From: Paenibacillus pinisoli
GTDB lineage: Bacteria; Bacillota; Bacilli; Paenibacillales; Paenibacillaceae
DNA: 64,000 nucleotides
Direction of reading: 5' to 3'
NCBI RefSeq assembly: GCF_003605435.1
Contig: NZ_QXQB01000001.1
Coordinates: forward strand, 1,178,001-1,242,000
Shown: piece by piece, positions 17,747 through 26,952 of the stretch
Position numbering within the stretch: position 1 is the first letter of the stretch
Layout of the letters: the number at the start of each line of letters is the position of its first letter
Notes under the pieces: model-generated
The model's database searches: none
What the model was told of the DNA's origin: nothing
Seen by the model: the letters and a program-made list of their open reading frames with translations, nothing else
Made by a program: the position numbers and the translations under genes

Positions 17747-18289
17747 TTGAAAGAGAACGCGAATATCTACAGCCTGAATAGCTCGAAAGTAGCTGCCGCA
17801 ACGGATGAATGGCTCGCCAAACGCGGAGTGACCAAAGGGGACATCGCCGAGCTGGTGCTGTTCCTGCAGAAGGATTATTTCCCCGGCCTGACGGCAGAGG
17901 ACTGCCTGGAGCATGTGGACGCCGTATTGTCCAAGCGCGAGGTGCAGAATGCCGTGTTGACTGGCATTCAGCTCGATATTCTGGCAGAGGAAGGCAAGCT
18001 GCTGCCTCCGCTGCAAGACATGATCAAGCATGATGAAAGTCTCTATGGCTGCGATGAAATATTGGCTCTGTCGATCGTGAACGTATACGGAAGCATCGGA
18101 TTTACGAACTTCGGCTATGTCGATAAAGTAAAGCCGGGCATTCTGGTTCGGCTGAACAGCAAAACCGACGGCGAAATACATACCTTCCTCGACGATATTG
18201 TCGGAGCGATCGCCGCTTCCGCAGCAAGCCGTATCGCCCACCGCAAGCAAGCCGAGCGCGAGGGCGTCACTACGCCGCCGCTTGACTAG
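17747..18289 (+). CDS. pgpA: Phosphatidylglycerophosphatase A family protein (YutG/PgpA)
   Basis: PgpA dephosphorylates phosphatidylglycerophosphate in phospholipid synthesis. 180 residues, close to B. subtilis YutG, with the conserved runs LAKRGVTKGDIAELVLFLQK, LSKREVQNAVLTGIQLD, GCDEILALSIVNVYGSIGFTN and HTFLDDIVGAIAA. The final HTFLDD segment carries the acidic motif of the family. A TTG start at 17747 is preceded by GAGGGGG. It is divergent from gerM and monocistronic, with a strong terminator. Confidence 0.9.
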   Translation: MKENANIYSLNSSKVAAATDEWLAKRGVTKGDIAELVLFLQKDYFPGLTAEDCLEHVDAVLSKREVQNAVLTGIQLDILAEEGKLLPPLQDMIKHDESLYGCDEILALSIVNVYGSIGFTNFGYVDKVKPGILVRLNSKTDGEIHTFLDDIVGAIAASAASRIAHRKQAEREGVTTPPLD

Positions 18290-18302
18290 CATGCAATAGA
18301 AG

Positions 18303-18345
18303 AGGCCGCTTCCCAAGGTGTACGCACCTCGGAAGCGGCCTTTTT
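18303..18345 (+). terminator. Terminator of pgpA
   Basis: Stem AGGCCGCTTCC (18303-18313) with GGAAGCGGCCT (18331-18341), inner AGGTG/CACCT, followed by TTTTT. It also sits just past the convergent glpX stop and may serve both genes. Confidence 0.9.
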
Positions 18346-18359
18346 ACATTTGTCAGCGG

Positions 18360-19334
18360 TCAAGCCTGCTGCAGCAGCGGCTTGTTCGGCAGGTAATGGA
18401 TGGAGCGGATGAAACGGACCGTCTTTGTCTTCGCCCTCATCACAATGGAGTGCGTCTCGGCCCGCTCGTCGGGGAAGTAGCGCACCCCGCCCAGAAATTC
18501 GCCCGGCGTTACCCCTGTCGCCGCAAAAATGACATCCTCTGTCCCGACCATATCGTCCATCGTCAGCACGCGGTATGGCTCCTCAATGCCCATCTGGATG
18601 CAGCGCCCGTATTCCGCCGCATCTGCCGGCATAAGGCGGCCCTGCAGCTCGCCTCCCATACACTTGAGTGCTGCAGCCGCCAGCACACCCTCTGGCGCGC
18701 CTCCTGAGCCCACATACAGGTCAATGCCCGCCTCTGGGAATGCGGGCGCCATAGCGCCCGCCACATCGCCATCCGACAGAAACTTAATGCGCACGCCTAC
18801 CTTGCGAAGCACCTTTATAATCGATTCATGGCGCGTCCGATCCAGAATCATAACCGTCAGGTCCGCAACCTTTTTGCCCAGCGCATCAGCAGCCTTGAGG
18901 AGCGTCGTCTCCATCGGATCCGTAATGCTGAGCTTGCCGACCAGCGCCGGACCATATGCCAGCTTCTCCATGTACATGTCCGGCGCATGAAGCAGCTGCC
19001 CCTTGCCGGCTACCGCAATGACGGAAAGCGCATTGTTCAGCCCCTTGGCTACAATCTCGGTGCCCTCCAGCGGATCGACCGCCACATCCACTTCCGGTCC
19101 TTGCAGGCTGCCTACTTCCTCGCCAATGTAAAGCATCGGGGCTTCGTCCATCTCTCCTTCCCCAATCACAACCGTGCCTCGAATGGATACGGAATCGAAC
19201 ATCGTCCTCATCGCTGTCGTGGCGGCTCCGTCAGCGCTGTTCTTGTCTCCTCTGCCCATCCATGGCGCGGACGCAAGCGCAGCCAGCTCTGTCACGCGAA
19301 CAATCTCCAAGGCTAATTCTCTCTCCAAGCGCAT
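18360..19334 (-). CDS. glpX: Fructose-1,6-bisphosphatase class II (GlpX)
   Basis: Hydrolyses fructose 1,6-bisphosphate in gluconeogenesis. 324 residues of the Li-sensitive phosphatase fold, with metal and substrate motifs GRGDKNSADGAA, VVIGEGEMDEAPML and the signature VDPLEGTE, and LYVGSGGAPEGVLAA near the C-terminus. The start at 19334 has AAAGGGGA just upstream. Monocistronic, with convergent pgpA. In Bacillus the glycolytic counterpart pfkA normally lies beside pyk, but it is missing from that position in this window. Confidence 0.95.
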   Translation of the reverse strand: MRLERELALEIVRVTELAALASAPWMGRGDKNSADGAATTAMRTMFDSVSIRGTVVIGEGEMDEAPMLYIGEEVGSLQGPEVDVAVDPLEGTEIVAKGLNNALSVIAVAGKGQLLHAPDMYMEKLAYGPALVGKLSITDPMETTLLKAADALGKKVADLTVMILDRTRHESIIKVLRKVGVRIKFLSDGDVAGAMAPAFPEAGIDLYVGSGGAPEGVLAAAALKCMGGELQGRLMPADAAEYGRCIQMGIEEPYRVLTMDDMVGTEDVIFAATGVTPGEFLGGVRYFPDERAETHSIVMRAKTKTVRFIRSIHYLPNKPLLQQA

Positions 19335-19472
19335 TCTCCCCTTTGTCCCATATCAGCAAACGAAACGGATGATATATGACGTAATATTTATATATAATGT
19401 GTAACATATAATCGATTAGCGTGCAACATATATCATCGTTTCGACTATGCGCAGAGGCCTGTTCCCAACACA

Positions 19473-19537
19473 AAAAATCCCCTCCCCTTGCGGCGGAAGC
19501 CGTCTGCAGACAGCCTCCGCGCATGGAGAGAGGATTT
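19473..19537 (-). terminator. Terminator of the sugar ABC / YesMN cluster
   Basis: Long stem-loop: AAATCC...CTC and GCGG pair with CCGC...GAG and GGATTT across 19475-19537, with GTCTGCAGAC at the tip. On the minus strand it is followed by TTTTGTG. It lies ten bases beyond the binding-protein stop. Confidence 0.75.
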
Positions 19538-19546
19538 CCAGTTCTA

Positions 19547-21253
19547 TTATTTTTTCATGATATCCAGGTTTTCTTTCCACTTCGTTGTTTTCCAATCCAG
19601 CAGCTTCTGATAACCCAGGCCTTGTGTCTCTTGGTCAGCCTTCTGGATCAGAGAGATCACTTCCTCATCGCTCTTCGCAAAGACGATTTGCGAGACGGCT
19701 TGCTTATAGTAGTCCGTCAAGCGCTGCATAATGATGCCTTCCTCCGAAGTAGGAACCGGAGTCATGTTAGAGAACTCCGTAATATTTTTGGATGTCTTGA
19801 ACGATACCGTCGCTTGGCCGACAGTTGTCCAGTCTTGCGCTTCCTCAGGCAGCAGCTTCTCGCGCTTGCCTTTCGTAGTATCGATATATACCGTATTGCC
19901 GTACCAGTTGAATTCGCCGATTTTCAGCTCATCGTATTTTTTCGGATCGCGGTTGATGTAAGCATCGTTAGGTACCGGCACGCCGTCTTGCACATCATCG
20001 TAGAACAGTCCCGGAGGGCCAAAGAAGAATACGCGCTGGCCTTCCTCGCTGGTCGCCCAGTTCATGTAAGCGAAGATCGCTTCCGGATCGGCAGCTTTGG
20101 TCGTAATGACGTTGACGTTCCAGCCCAGTGCGTTGTAGCCGGACGGGAATACTTGATTTTTGTCTACGCCCGCTTTGTGCACCGGCCAGATGACATCATA
20201 GCCTGCTTCCGGATCTTTTGCTTTCAGCGTGTTGTTCGCTTCGCGGCCAATGCCTTCTACAACAGCGTCATATGCCGCGAATACCGCGATATTGCCCGCT
20301 CTAAGCTTCTCGTTGATCTGGTCGCGCGTCTGCGTGAACATATCCTGGGACGTCAAGCCTTGGCGGAACAGACGGCTTGTATACAGCGCCGCTTCCTGGA
20401 AGGACGGGTCCTGGAAGATCGAGACGATTTGGTCGCCTTGCGGTACGCCGAACACGCCGCCTGGCGAGATGAAATGAGGCGTATTGCCGTTCGCCGCTCC
20501 GCTGTACAGCATGCCAAGCATCTGCAGTTCCGAGCCGTCGCGTACTTCGCCAGCATCAAATGGAATGATGTTCGGATATTTCTCTTTGACTTGCTTCAAG
20601 TAAGCTTCCAGGTCATCCCAAGTCTCCAGCGGAGGGGAGCCCAGATCTTTATGAATTTTCTTATTGACGATATACGCCGCGTTGCCGTTGCCTTGATCGC
20701 CGTTAATGTACCAGTTCGGAATCTGATAGAGCTTGCCGTCGGCGCTGCGCAGCATGTTCAGCGTCTCTTCGCCGATTGTCTCGACAAACTCAGGGTACTT
20801 CTCCAGATAAGGATCAAGCGCAACCAGCTTGCCGGCTTCCACAAGACGCTCTACGTCCTTGCCTTTGTCCAGTACAAGCGCATCCGGCAGCTCATTGGAT
20901 ACGATCATGGAGTTGAGGCGCTGTGCCGCTGCGCCGTTGGACTGAATCGGCTCTATTGTAACGCCGAGGTTGTCCGTAATCCATTTGCCATGCGGGCGCT
21001 CTTCCCACGACGGCGCTGTAAACCAGTCATAATGCACGTATTGCGTGAAGGTTACCGGCTTTACTTTGGAACGGGGATCCTTGGATACCTCGCCGTCCCC
21101 TCCTTCATTGCCCGTGCCTTGTTCATTGCCGCTTGGCGAAGCCGTCGGGCTTGGCGAAGGAGCCGGGTCGTTTTTGCTCGAACAAGCGCTAAGCACGAGG
21201 ATGACGCTAAGCGCCAGCACGATCAGCGCTTGATACGATTTTTTGCTCTTCAT
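19547..21253 (-). CDS. Extracellular solute-binding lipoprotein of a sugar ABC transporter
   Basis: 568-residue family 1 solute-binding protein, the capture component for a complex sugar or oligosaccharide importer. The signal peptide ends in lipobox LSAC (Cys24). It is followed by a Ser/Pro/Thr/Gly-rich linker and a large two-lobe domain (KPVTFTQYVHYDWFTAPSW, SNELPDALVLDKGK, NWATSEEGQRVFFFGPPG) typical of LplA/YtcQ-like proteins. It is the last gene of a cluster of two permeases, a YesN regulator and a YesM kinase, with 143 bases of leader before it carrying its own -10 and a cre-like sequence. No ABC ATPase is encoded, as usual for this group, which shares an MsmX-type ATPase. The substrate cannot be inferred. 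Confidence 0.92.
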   Translation of the reverse strand: MKSKKSYQALIVLALSVILVLSACSSKNDPAPSPSPTASPSGNEQGTGNEGGDGEVSKDPRSKVKPVTFTQYVHYDWFTAPSWEERPHGKWITDNLGVTIEPIQSNGAAAQRLNSMIVSNELPDALVLDKGKDVERLVEAGKLVALDPYLEKYPEFVETIGEETLNMLRSADGKLYQIPNWYINGDQGNGNAAYIVNKKIHKDLGSPPLETWDDLEAYLKQVKEKYPNIIPFDAGEVRDGSELQMLGMLYSGAANGNTPHFISPGGVFGVPQGDQIVSIFQDPSFQEAALYTSRLFRQGLTSQDMFTQTRDQINEKLRAGNIAVFAAYDAVVEGIGREANNTLKAKDPEAGYDVIWPVHKAGVDKNQVFPSGYNALGWNVNVITTKAADPEAIFAYMNWATSEEGQRVFFFGPPGLFYDDVQDGVPVPNDAYINRDPKKYDELKIGEFNWYGNTVYIDTTKGKREKLLPEEAQDWTTVGQATVSFKTSKNITEFSNMTPVPTSEEGIIMQRLTDYYKQAVSQIVFAKSDEEVISLIQKADQETQGLGYQKLLDWKTTKWKENLDIMKK

Positions 21254-21292
21254 GAATCATTTGCCCCTCTCTTGATTATGTGCTACAAGCTC

Positions 21293-21298
21293 ATTATA
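21293..21298 (-). promoter_or_regulatory. -10 box of the solute-binding protein gene, activator-type
   Basis: Perfect TATAAT (minus strand, 21293-21298) with a poor -35 (TTTTTT) at 17 bases. A perfect -10 without a -35 suits activation by the AraC-type YesN-like regulator encoded upstream. The predicted leader is about 33 bases. Confidence 0.5.
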
Positions 21299-21363
21299 GA
21301 ATCGATAGCCGAGGCAAAAAATCGTCCCAATCAACGAAATGTGTACTAAATCAATGACGCTTT

Positions 21364-21378
21364 TTGCAAACGTTTACG
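21364..21378. promoter_or_regulatory. Possible cre (CcpA) site before the binding-protein gene
   Basis: TTGCAAACGTTTACG fits the loose catabolite-response consensus WTGNAANCGNWNNCW except for the last base. It lies between the sensor-kinase stop and the binding-protein promoter, about 70-85 bases upstream of the predicted start of transcription. Confidence 0.4.
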
Positions 21379-21396
21379 ACGGACAGGAGCCAGCGC

Positions 21397-23160
21397 TTAA
21401 TCGCTTTCACCGCCAGCCTTCTCAATCTCTGACACGGCCGGAATGCGCAGCTGTACGGCTGTCCCGTGACCAATCATGCTGCGGATCGCAACGCCATAGG
21501 ACTGTCCAAAATGCAGCTTGATCCGCTGCTCGACATTGCGAATGCCATACCCGATTCCATTGCCTGATTCACTGAAGATCGCCGCAATCGTCTCTTCCTT
21601 CATGCCGAGTCCGTTATCGCGGACTTCCATCACGATCTCCCCTTCGCTTTCAGCGAAGACGGCTACATCAATCTCGATCTGATCGTCGTACCAGGCATGC
21701 TCCAGCACATTCTCCACGAACGGCTGAAGGACAAACTTGACCGTCTTGTATTCAAGGAGCGACTCCTCAATCTCGAACCTGACAATTATCCGGCCGGCGT
21801 ACTTAATGTTCTGGATGCTCAAATACGATTCGATGATTTCAATTTCTTTGCCGATCGGAATAAACATCTCGCCACGGTTCAAGGTCATGCGGTAAAACTT
21901 CGCCAGCGACCGGATAATCTCATGCAGCTTCTCGAGCTCGCCAAGCTTGGCCATCCGGCTAATCGAGGAGAATGTATTATAGAGAAAATGCGGATTAATT
22001 TGCGCATGCAGGATTTGCAGCTCCGCCTCCTTCTTCTCCAGCTTGCTGATGTATATCTCGTTAATCTGGCTTTGTATCGTGGAGGCCATGTCATTGAACG
22101 CCTCGGATATTTGCCTGAACTCGTCATTGCCCCTGTATTTGATCCGCCGCTGCAAGTCCCCTTCCTTGAACGCCTGCAAGGAATGCACCAGCTTGCCGAA
22201 CCTCAAAGTGAACACTTTGGACGTAAAGATGCTGATCAGTATCGCAACCAGCATGCTGGACAAGCAGATCCATATGACCGTGTTTCTCATGTGAAAAGAT
22301 TCCTTGTGCATCGATTCCATCGGCACCAATACGGCAATGCGCGCGTTCATCATGCCAAGCGGGGACTCCAGCAGCATATCTCCGCTCGCTTCAGCCTGCA
22401 CCAGCATCGATTCCCGGTACTCCTCCTCCGGCATGGAGCTTGTATACAGCAGCTTATTGGTCTCATCGACGACGACAAGCTTCATCCCTTCGCCAAAAGC
22501 GCTGAAATCATAATCCTCGAATATATCCTTCAGCTTCACCGTTACTTTGATTAGGCCAATCTTGCCGATTCGCTCATAGTCTATGAGCGGCCTGACCAGC
22601 GAGATATTCTGAAACTCTTTGTCATTGCCGATCTGCTGCCAGACGATGCTGTCGTAGGCCAGATCCTGCATCTCCATATACCAAGGCTCATCCTGAATCC
22701 GTTCCGTATAGCGGATGCCGAATTGCCTCTGTCCGTCCCGCAGAAACTTTTCTTTCGCATCATAATAATATTCGTCGACCGAAGACCGGTCCAGATACAC
22801 ATCGAGCATGACCTGCACGTTCGGCAGCGCGGTAGCCATATCGAGCTTCGGCAGCACGTAGGTCGTCATAATCTGGTGGCGCTCATAGCCCAGAATATAT
22901 CCTGACAGATAACGCGACAGCACCTGGTCGTCGAAGACGGCGTCGGAGCTGCGGATAATATCGGACATGCGGATTTGCACGCTGTTCGAGAATTGGCCCA
23001 GCGCCACCTTTAGGTTATCCTTCGTCCGCTCCTCGATGGAATGCATCGTATAATAGTAGGAATAGCTGCCGATAGCGAGCACCGGTATAAGCGCCAGCAG
23101 AATATACGACACCAGCAGCTTGTACCTAAGCGGAAAAAACCGTTCCGGACGGCGGCTCAT
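21397..23160 (-). CDS. Sensor histidine kinase, YesM type
   Basis: 587-residue membrane kinase that senses an extracellular cue, probably the sugar or its binding protein, and phosphorylates the partner YesN regulator. TM1 is at about 14-34, followed by a large extracytoplasmic dCache-like sensor, TM2 at about 293-313, HAMP (314-366), the phospho-acceptor His391 in INPHFLYNTFSSI, and an HATPase domain with GLGMKEE and GNGIGYGIRNV. It overlaps the yesN-like gene by four bases (ATGA), so the two are translationally coupled. Confidence 0.95.
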   Translation of the reverse strand: MSRRPERFFPLRYKLLVSYILLALIPVLAIGSYSYYYTMHSIEERTKDNLKVALGQFSNSVQIRMSDIIRSSDAVFDDQVLSRYLSGYILGYERHQIMTTYVLPKLDMATALPNVQVMLDVYLDRSSVDEYYYDAKEKFLRDGQRQFGIRYTERIQDEPWYMEMQDLAYDSIVWQQIGNDKEFQNISLVRPLIDYERIGKIGLIKVTVKLKDIFEDYDFSAFGEGMKLVVVDETNKLLYTSSMPEEEYRESMLVQAEASGDMLLESPLGMMNARIAVLVPMESMHKESFHMRNTVIWICLSSMLVAILISIFTSKVFTLRFGKLVHSLQAFKEGDLQRRIKYRGNDEFRQISEAFNDMASTIQSQINEIYISKLEKKEAELQILHAQINPHFLYNTFSSISRMAKLGELEKLHEIIRSLAKFYRMTLNRGEMFIPIGKEIEIIESYLSIQNIKYAGRIIVRFEIEESLLEYKTVKFVLQPFVENVLEHAWYDDQIEIDVAVFAESEGEIVMEVRDNGLGMKEETIAAIFSESGNGIGYGIRNVEQRIKLHFGQSYGVAIRSMIGHGTAVQLRIPAVSEIEKAGGESD

Positions 23161-24725
23161 GCGAGTCCCCCCTGCTTTCTGTAATCTCCGGGCGTCATGC
23201 CCGCATATTCGCGGAATGCCCGGCTGAAATACGTCAAGCTTTTGTAACCGACCTGATCGGCTACTTCATATACTTTCAGCTTATGGTTGCGGAGCAGCTC
23301 CTTTGCCTTCTCCATGCGGCACATCGCCATGTATTCATTGAAGCTGACGCCCATCGTCACCTTGAACATATGGCCGAGATGATTGGGCGAATAGGCAAAA
23401 TGATTGGCCATTTCCTTCAGCGTAATCTCCTCCGACAGATGCTCCTTCACATAGCCCGTAATTTCGTCGAACAGCCGATTGTTCCGGCTTTGCTTGCGCG
23501 TATACAAGATCTCAGAGATTTCGAAGAGCGTCCGCTGAAGCCAGGACTGGATATCATGGGCTGTCTCGAACTGGTTGATCGTATCGAAATAATCATTGCT
23601 CCAGCCAAGCAGGCTGTTGAAGCTCTCATTCATCCCCTCCAGGTAATGCTCCAGCTTCATGACAATATGCAGCGAGAAGTGATACACCCGTATCGGCTTT
23701 TCGAACGTCTTCACCAGCTGGAAGAGCTCCTCCATGCAGTCGCATATGCGCACGAGCTGATAATTGACAGTCGCTGTGAACATTTGATCCAGAATGGAGT
23801 TGACGTCCCGAACCTCCTTCGCCTCATTCCACTTGGCCTCGCCAGGCAAGATCAGGCGGTCCCGTCCCAGAAACATCTTGAAGCCGATCAGCTCGCGCGC
23901 TTGTCCGAAGGAAGCTACAAGCGAACTGCGGTCCGTCACGGGATCGCCGAAGCTGACTGTCGCCGTAAGCGGACCGCCCGACCTGACCCCGTCGATCATG
24001 CGGTTCAGCTCGCCGGTCATGCCAGATTCCGATGCCGTATAGATAAGGCCGATTCGCGCATCCGATACTTTGCAATACAAGCCCAGATTGCGCTTGTCGA
24101 TATAATTCATAATCAGCTCAAGCGTATGATCCAGCAGAATGGCATGGTCCCGCTCCGAATAGCGGCTGGGCAGAACACGGTCCACCTCAATAAGCACAGC
24201 GGCGGCAGCCGTCTGCGGAATATTGACGGAATACTTCTGGAGAAAGGTATGCAGCGTCTGCTCATCCATATCGCCCTCCAGCAGATGCAGCACCACATCG
24301 TTGCGGATGAACTCGAAGGAGTCCATGCCGGAGGCTTCCTCCTCCTTCATCGCATCCAGCTCCGCTACGACTCTTCGCAATATATCGATCAGTTCATCAT
24401 CGTCCAACGGCTTGAGCAGGTATGCATCCGCCTTCATATCCAGCGCCTGCTTCGCATAGTCGAAATCCTGATAGCCGCTGATGAACACCTTCTTCACGCG
24501 GTTGTTTTTCTGCTGCGCCAGCTTGGCCAGCTCCAGGCCGCTCATAATCGGCATCTTGATATCGGTAATGAGAATGTCGAGATGGTTCCCCTCAATGAAC
24601 GACCATGCCGCGAGCGGCTTGTTCTCCCACCGCAGCACCTCAATGCCCAGCTCTGTCCATGGAATTAGCTGCCTCATGCCCTCCAGGTCGAAATTTTCAT
24701 CGTCCACTACGATTGCTTTATACAC
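23157..24725 (-). CDS. AraC-type response regulator, YesN type
   Basis: 522 residues: receiver domain (1-125) with phospho-acceptor Asp55 in ILITDIKMP and Lys in LLKPLDDDEL, a central segment of about 280 residues, and a C-terminal AraC DNA-binding domain (about 420-520) with two helix-turn-helices (ITLKEMANHF, EVADQVGYKSLTYFSRAFREYAGMTPGDYR). The start at 24725 has GGGAGGA upstream. It probably activates the binding-protein promoter (perfect -10, poor -35) and perhaps the whole cluster. Confidence 0.95.
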   Translation of the reverse strand: MYKAIVVDDENFDLEGMRQLIPWTELGIEVLRWENKPLAAWSFIEGNHLDILITDIKMPIMSGLELAKLAQQKNNRVKKVFISGYQDFDYAKQALDMKADAYLLKPLDDDELIDILRRVVAELDAMKEEEASGMDSFEFIRNDVVLHLLEGDMDEQTLHTFLQKYSVNIPQTAAAAVLIEVDRVLPSRYSERDHAILLDHTLELIMNYIDKRNLGLYCKVSDARIGLIYTASESGMTGELNRMIDGVRSGGPLTATVSFGDPVTDRSSLVASFGQARELIGFKMFLGRDRLILPGEAKWNEAKEVRDVNSILDQMFTATVNYQLVRICDCMEELFQLVKTFEKPIRVYHFSLHIVMKLEHYLEGMNESFNSLLGWSNDYFDTINQFETAHDIQSWLQRTLFEISEILYTRKQSRNNRLFDEITGYVKEHLSEEITLKEMANHFAYSPNHLGHMFKVTMGVSFNEYMAMCRMEKAKELLRNHKLKVYEVADQVGYKSLTYFSRAFREYAGMTPGDYRKQGGLA

Positions 24726-24813
24726 GGATGTTCCTCCCTCGAAAACAGAAAAAAGCGAACTGGGATATACTGATACCAGTATATCCCCGTTGCTCTTAAT
24801 TGTTAATGCGGTA

Positions 24814-25701
24814 TTACTCTTTCAGCGAGCCGATCAGCACGCCTTTGACGAAGTAGCGCTGCAGGAACGGATATACCATAAGAATCGGCAGCGTCGCCAC
24901 CATCATGGTCGCCATCTGAAGCGCCTTGACCGTTACAGTCTGGGACACCGCGCTTTGCGCATAGCTGTTCAGATTGTTCAGCAGGTTGGCCGTTGTGCCG
25001 GCATTAATGATCTGGACCAGCAGCGTCTGCAGCGGCACCAGGTTCTGATCGTTGATAAAGACCGCCGGTATAAACCAGTCATTCCAGAGGAACACCGCCG
25101 TGAATAGTCCTAACGTAGCCAGCACGGGACCGGAGACCGGAAGCACGATCCGGAAAAATACGCCGAAGTTCGAGCATCCGTCGATGCGTGCCGATTCCTC
25201 GATGCCGTCCGGCAGCTGGGTGAAGAATGTCCGGAATATAATCATATTGTAGACGCTGACCATGCCGTGAAGGATCAAGAAGAAAAATGTGTTGTACAAG
25301 TTCAAGCTGTACACGATGATAAAGTACGGAATGAGGCCTCCGTTGAAAAACATCGTAAAGATGGCAAACAGCGTATAAAACTTTTTGAGCAAAATGCCCT
25401 TTTTCGATAGTCCGTAAGCGAATAGCGCCGTAAAGAACATCGACAGCGCCGTTCCGAACACCGTTCTCAGGATCGTAATAAAGTAAGCATTGAATATTTG
25501 CTTGTCCTTGAATACAATCTCGTAGTTCTGAAGCGTGAAGTCCCTCGGCCAAAAGGTGATTCCGCCAAGCGCCGTATCCGAGCCGCTGTTGAACGAGATG
25601 ACTAGCGAATTCCAGAAGGGATAAAACGTAATAAACGCCAAAATCGTGAGCAGCGCGTAAATCGTGCCGCGCAATGCTTTATCTGTTAATGACAGCTTCA
25701 A
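24814..25701 (-). CDS. Sugar ABC transporter permease, LplC/YtcP type
   Basis: 295-residue inner-membrane permease with six membrane segments and the EAA loop that contacts the ATPase (IEESARIDGCSNFGVFFRIVLPVSGP). A TTG start at 25701 is chosen because AGGAG lies eight bases upstream; the GTG at 25710 falls inside that ribosome site. The C-terminus GVLIGSLKE is typical of this subfamily. It works with the permease encoded just upstream. Confidence 0.93.
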   Translation of the reverse strand: MKLSLTDKALRGTIYALLTILAFITFYPFWNSLVISFNSGSDTALGGITFWPRDFTLQNYEIVFKDKQIFNAYFITILRTVFGTALSMFFTALFAYGLSKKGILLKKFYTLFAIFTMFFNGGLIPYFIIVYSLNLYNTFFFLILHGMVSVYNMIIFRTFFTQLPDGIEESARIDGCSNFGVFFRIVLPVSGPVLATLGLFTAVFLWNDWFIPAVFINDQNLVPLQTLLVQIINAGTTANLLNNLNSYAQSAVSQTVTVKALQMATMMVATLPILMVYPFLQRYFVKGVLIGSLKE

Positions 25702-25748
25702 TGTCGCCACTCCTCATGATAGTTTCATCTTGGTCCCGAATGCCATGC

Positions 25749-26753
25749 TTACCATAGACTCTCCCGTCCCAGCTTGCGGGCAATCGCATTAGCCCCGACC
25801 AGAAGCACGATGCTGAGCAGCGATTTGAACAAGCCCGCTGCCGTCGCGTACGAATATCGCTGGTTCATGATGCCCATCTGGTACACATACGTATCAAGCA
25901 CATCCGCGACCGACATGACGATGCCGTTGTTCAGGTTGCGGGTGAGCATCATAATGTCCTCGAACCCTGCGTTCAGCACGTTGCCCACGCCGAGAATAAG
26001 GAAGATGATGATGACAGGCGCGATGCCGGGAAGCGTAATGGTGAAGATCTGCTTCCATCTGCTGGCTCCGTCAATGGCTGCCGCTTCATACAAGGAAGGA
26101 TCGATGCCGACGATAGCTGCCAGATAGACAATAGAGCCGAAGCCGATCTCCTTCCATACATTCGTCCCGACCAGAATGGTCCAGAAGTAATTCGGCGACG
26201 ACATCCAGTTGATCGGCGTGTCGATCAGACCGATGGCGAGCAGCAGGTTGTTCACTGCGCCGTCATCCACTGCAAACATGGAGAAGACAAAACCGGAAAT
26301 GACAACCCACGAAATAAAATGGGGGATATACGTAATCGTCTGGACGAACCGCTTGAACAATACGCCGCCAATCTCGTTCAGCATCAGTGCCAGAATGATT
26401 GGAGCCGGGAAGCCGATGGCCAGCTTCAAGATGCTGATCACGAACGTATTGCGCATGATGCGCCAAAACTCCGGCGATTCAAAAAACATTTCAAAATGGC
26501 GGAAGCCTACCCATTCGCTCTCCCAGAAGCCCTTGAACAAATTGAATTCCTGGAACGACATCAGCACGCCCCACATCGGGCCGTAACTGAATATCAGCAG
26601 AAACAGAATGGCCGGCAAAATCATGAGTTGATAGTCCCATTGCCTCGCAAACCTCACCCAGAACGAGGCTTTGTCCAGAGAAGCGTTAGGCTGCATGCCT
26701 GCTGAATCTTTCCTCTTAGCTACCCGATCTAACACTGCTAACCACCTACTCAT
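25749..26753 (-). CDS. Sugar ABC transporter permease, LplB/YteP type
   Basis: 334 residues with a cytoplasmic N-terminal tail and six membrane segments; EAA loop DPSLYEAAAIDGASRWKQIFTITLPGIAP. It is the first gene of the cluster; the second permease follows after 47 bases. The start at 26753 lacks a clear ribosome site; ATG at 26696 (MQPNAS) is an alternative with AGAGGAAAG upstream. No sugar-cleaving enzyme lies in the cluster. Confidence 0.92.
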   Translation of the reverse strand: MSRWLAVLDRVAKRKDSAGMQPNASLDKASFWVRFARQWDYQLMILPAILFLLIFSYGPMWGVLMSFQEFNLFKGFWESEWVGFRHFEMFFESPEFWRIMRNTFVISILKLAIGFPAPIILALMLNEIGGVLFKRFVQTITYIPHFISWVVISGFVFSMFAVDDGAVNNLLLAIGLIDTPINWMSSPNYFWTILVGTNVWKEIGFGSIVYLAAIVGIDPSLYEAAAIDGASRWKQIFTITLPGIAPVIIIFLILGVGNVLNAGFEDIMMLTRNLNNGIVMSVADVLDTYVYQMGIMNQRYSYATAAGLFKSLLSIVLLVGANAIARKLGRESLW

Positions 26754-26904
26754 TCGTAATCTTGGATATGGAATAGTAATATCTTAAATCGGGCAGCCCT
26801 CCCATTCCAGAACACTAATTAACGATTGTTGTACAAAATCAACGGTCATCGCGGAACCGCACATTTTTAGAGCTAAATAATACCCGAAACGCGTCAAATG
26901 GGCA

Positions 26905-26947
26905 TAAAAAAGAAGCCCTCATGCCGGCTCCGGCATGGAAGGGCTTC
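26905..26947 (-). terminator. Terminator of the methyltransferase / metallo-hydrolase pair
   Basis: Stem GAAGCCCT/AGGGCTTC (26912-26919 with 26940-26947), with an inner ATGCCGG/CCGGCAT hairpin, followed on the minus strand by TTTTTTATG. Confidence 0.9.
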
Positions 26948-26952
26948 ACGCT

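Noticed and set aside
19421..21349. 642-codon plus-strand frame opposite the solute-binding lipoprotein gene
   Set aside because: Antisense shadow; the minus-strand gene has a signal peptide, ribosome site and family match.
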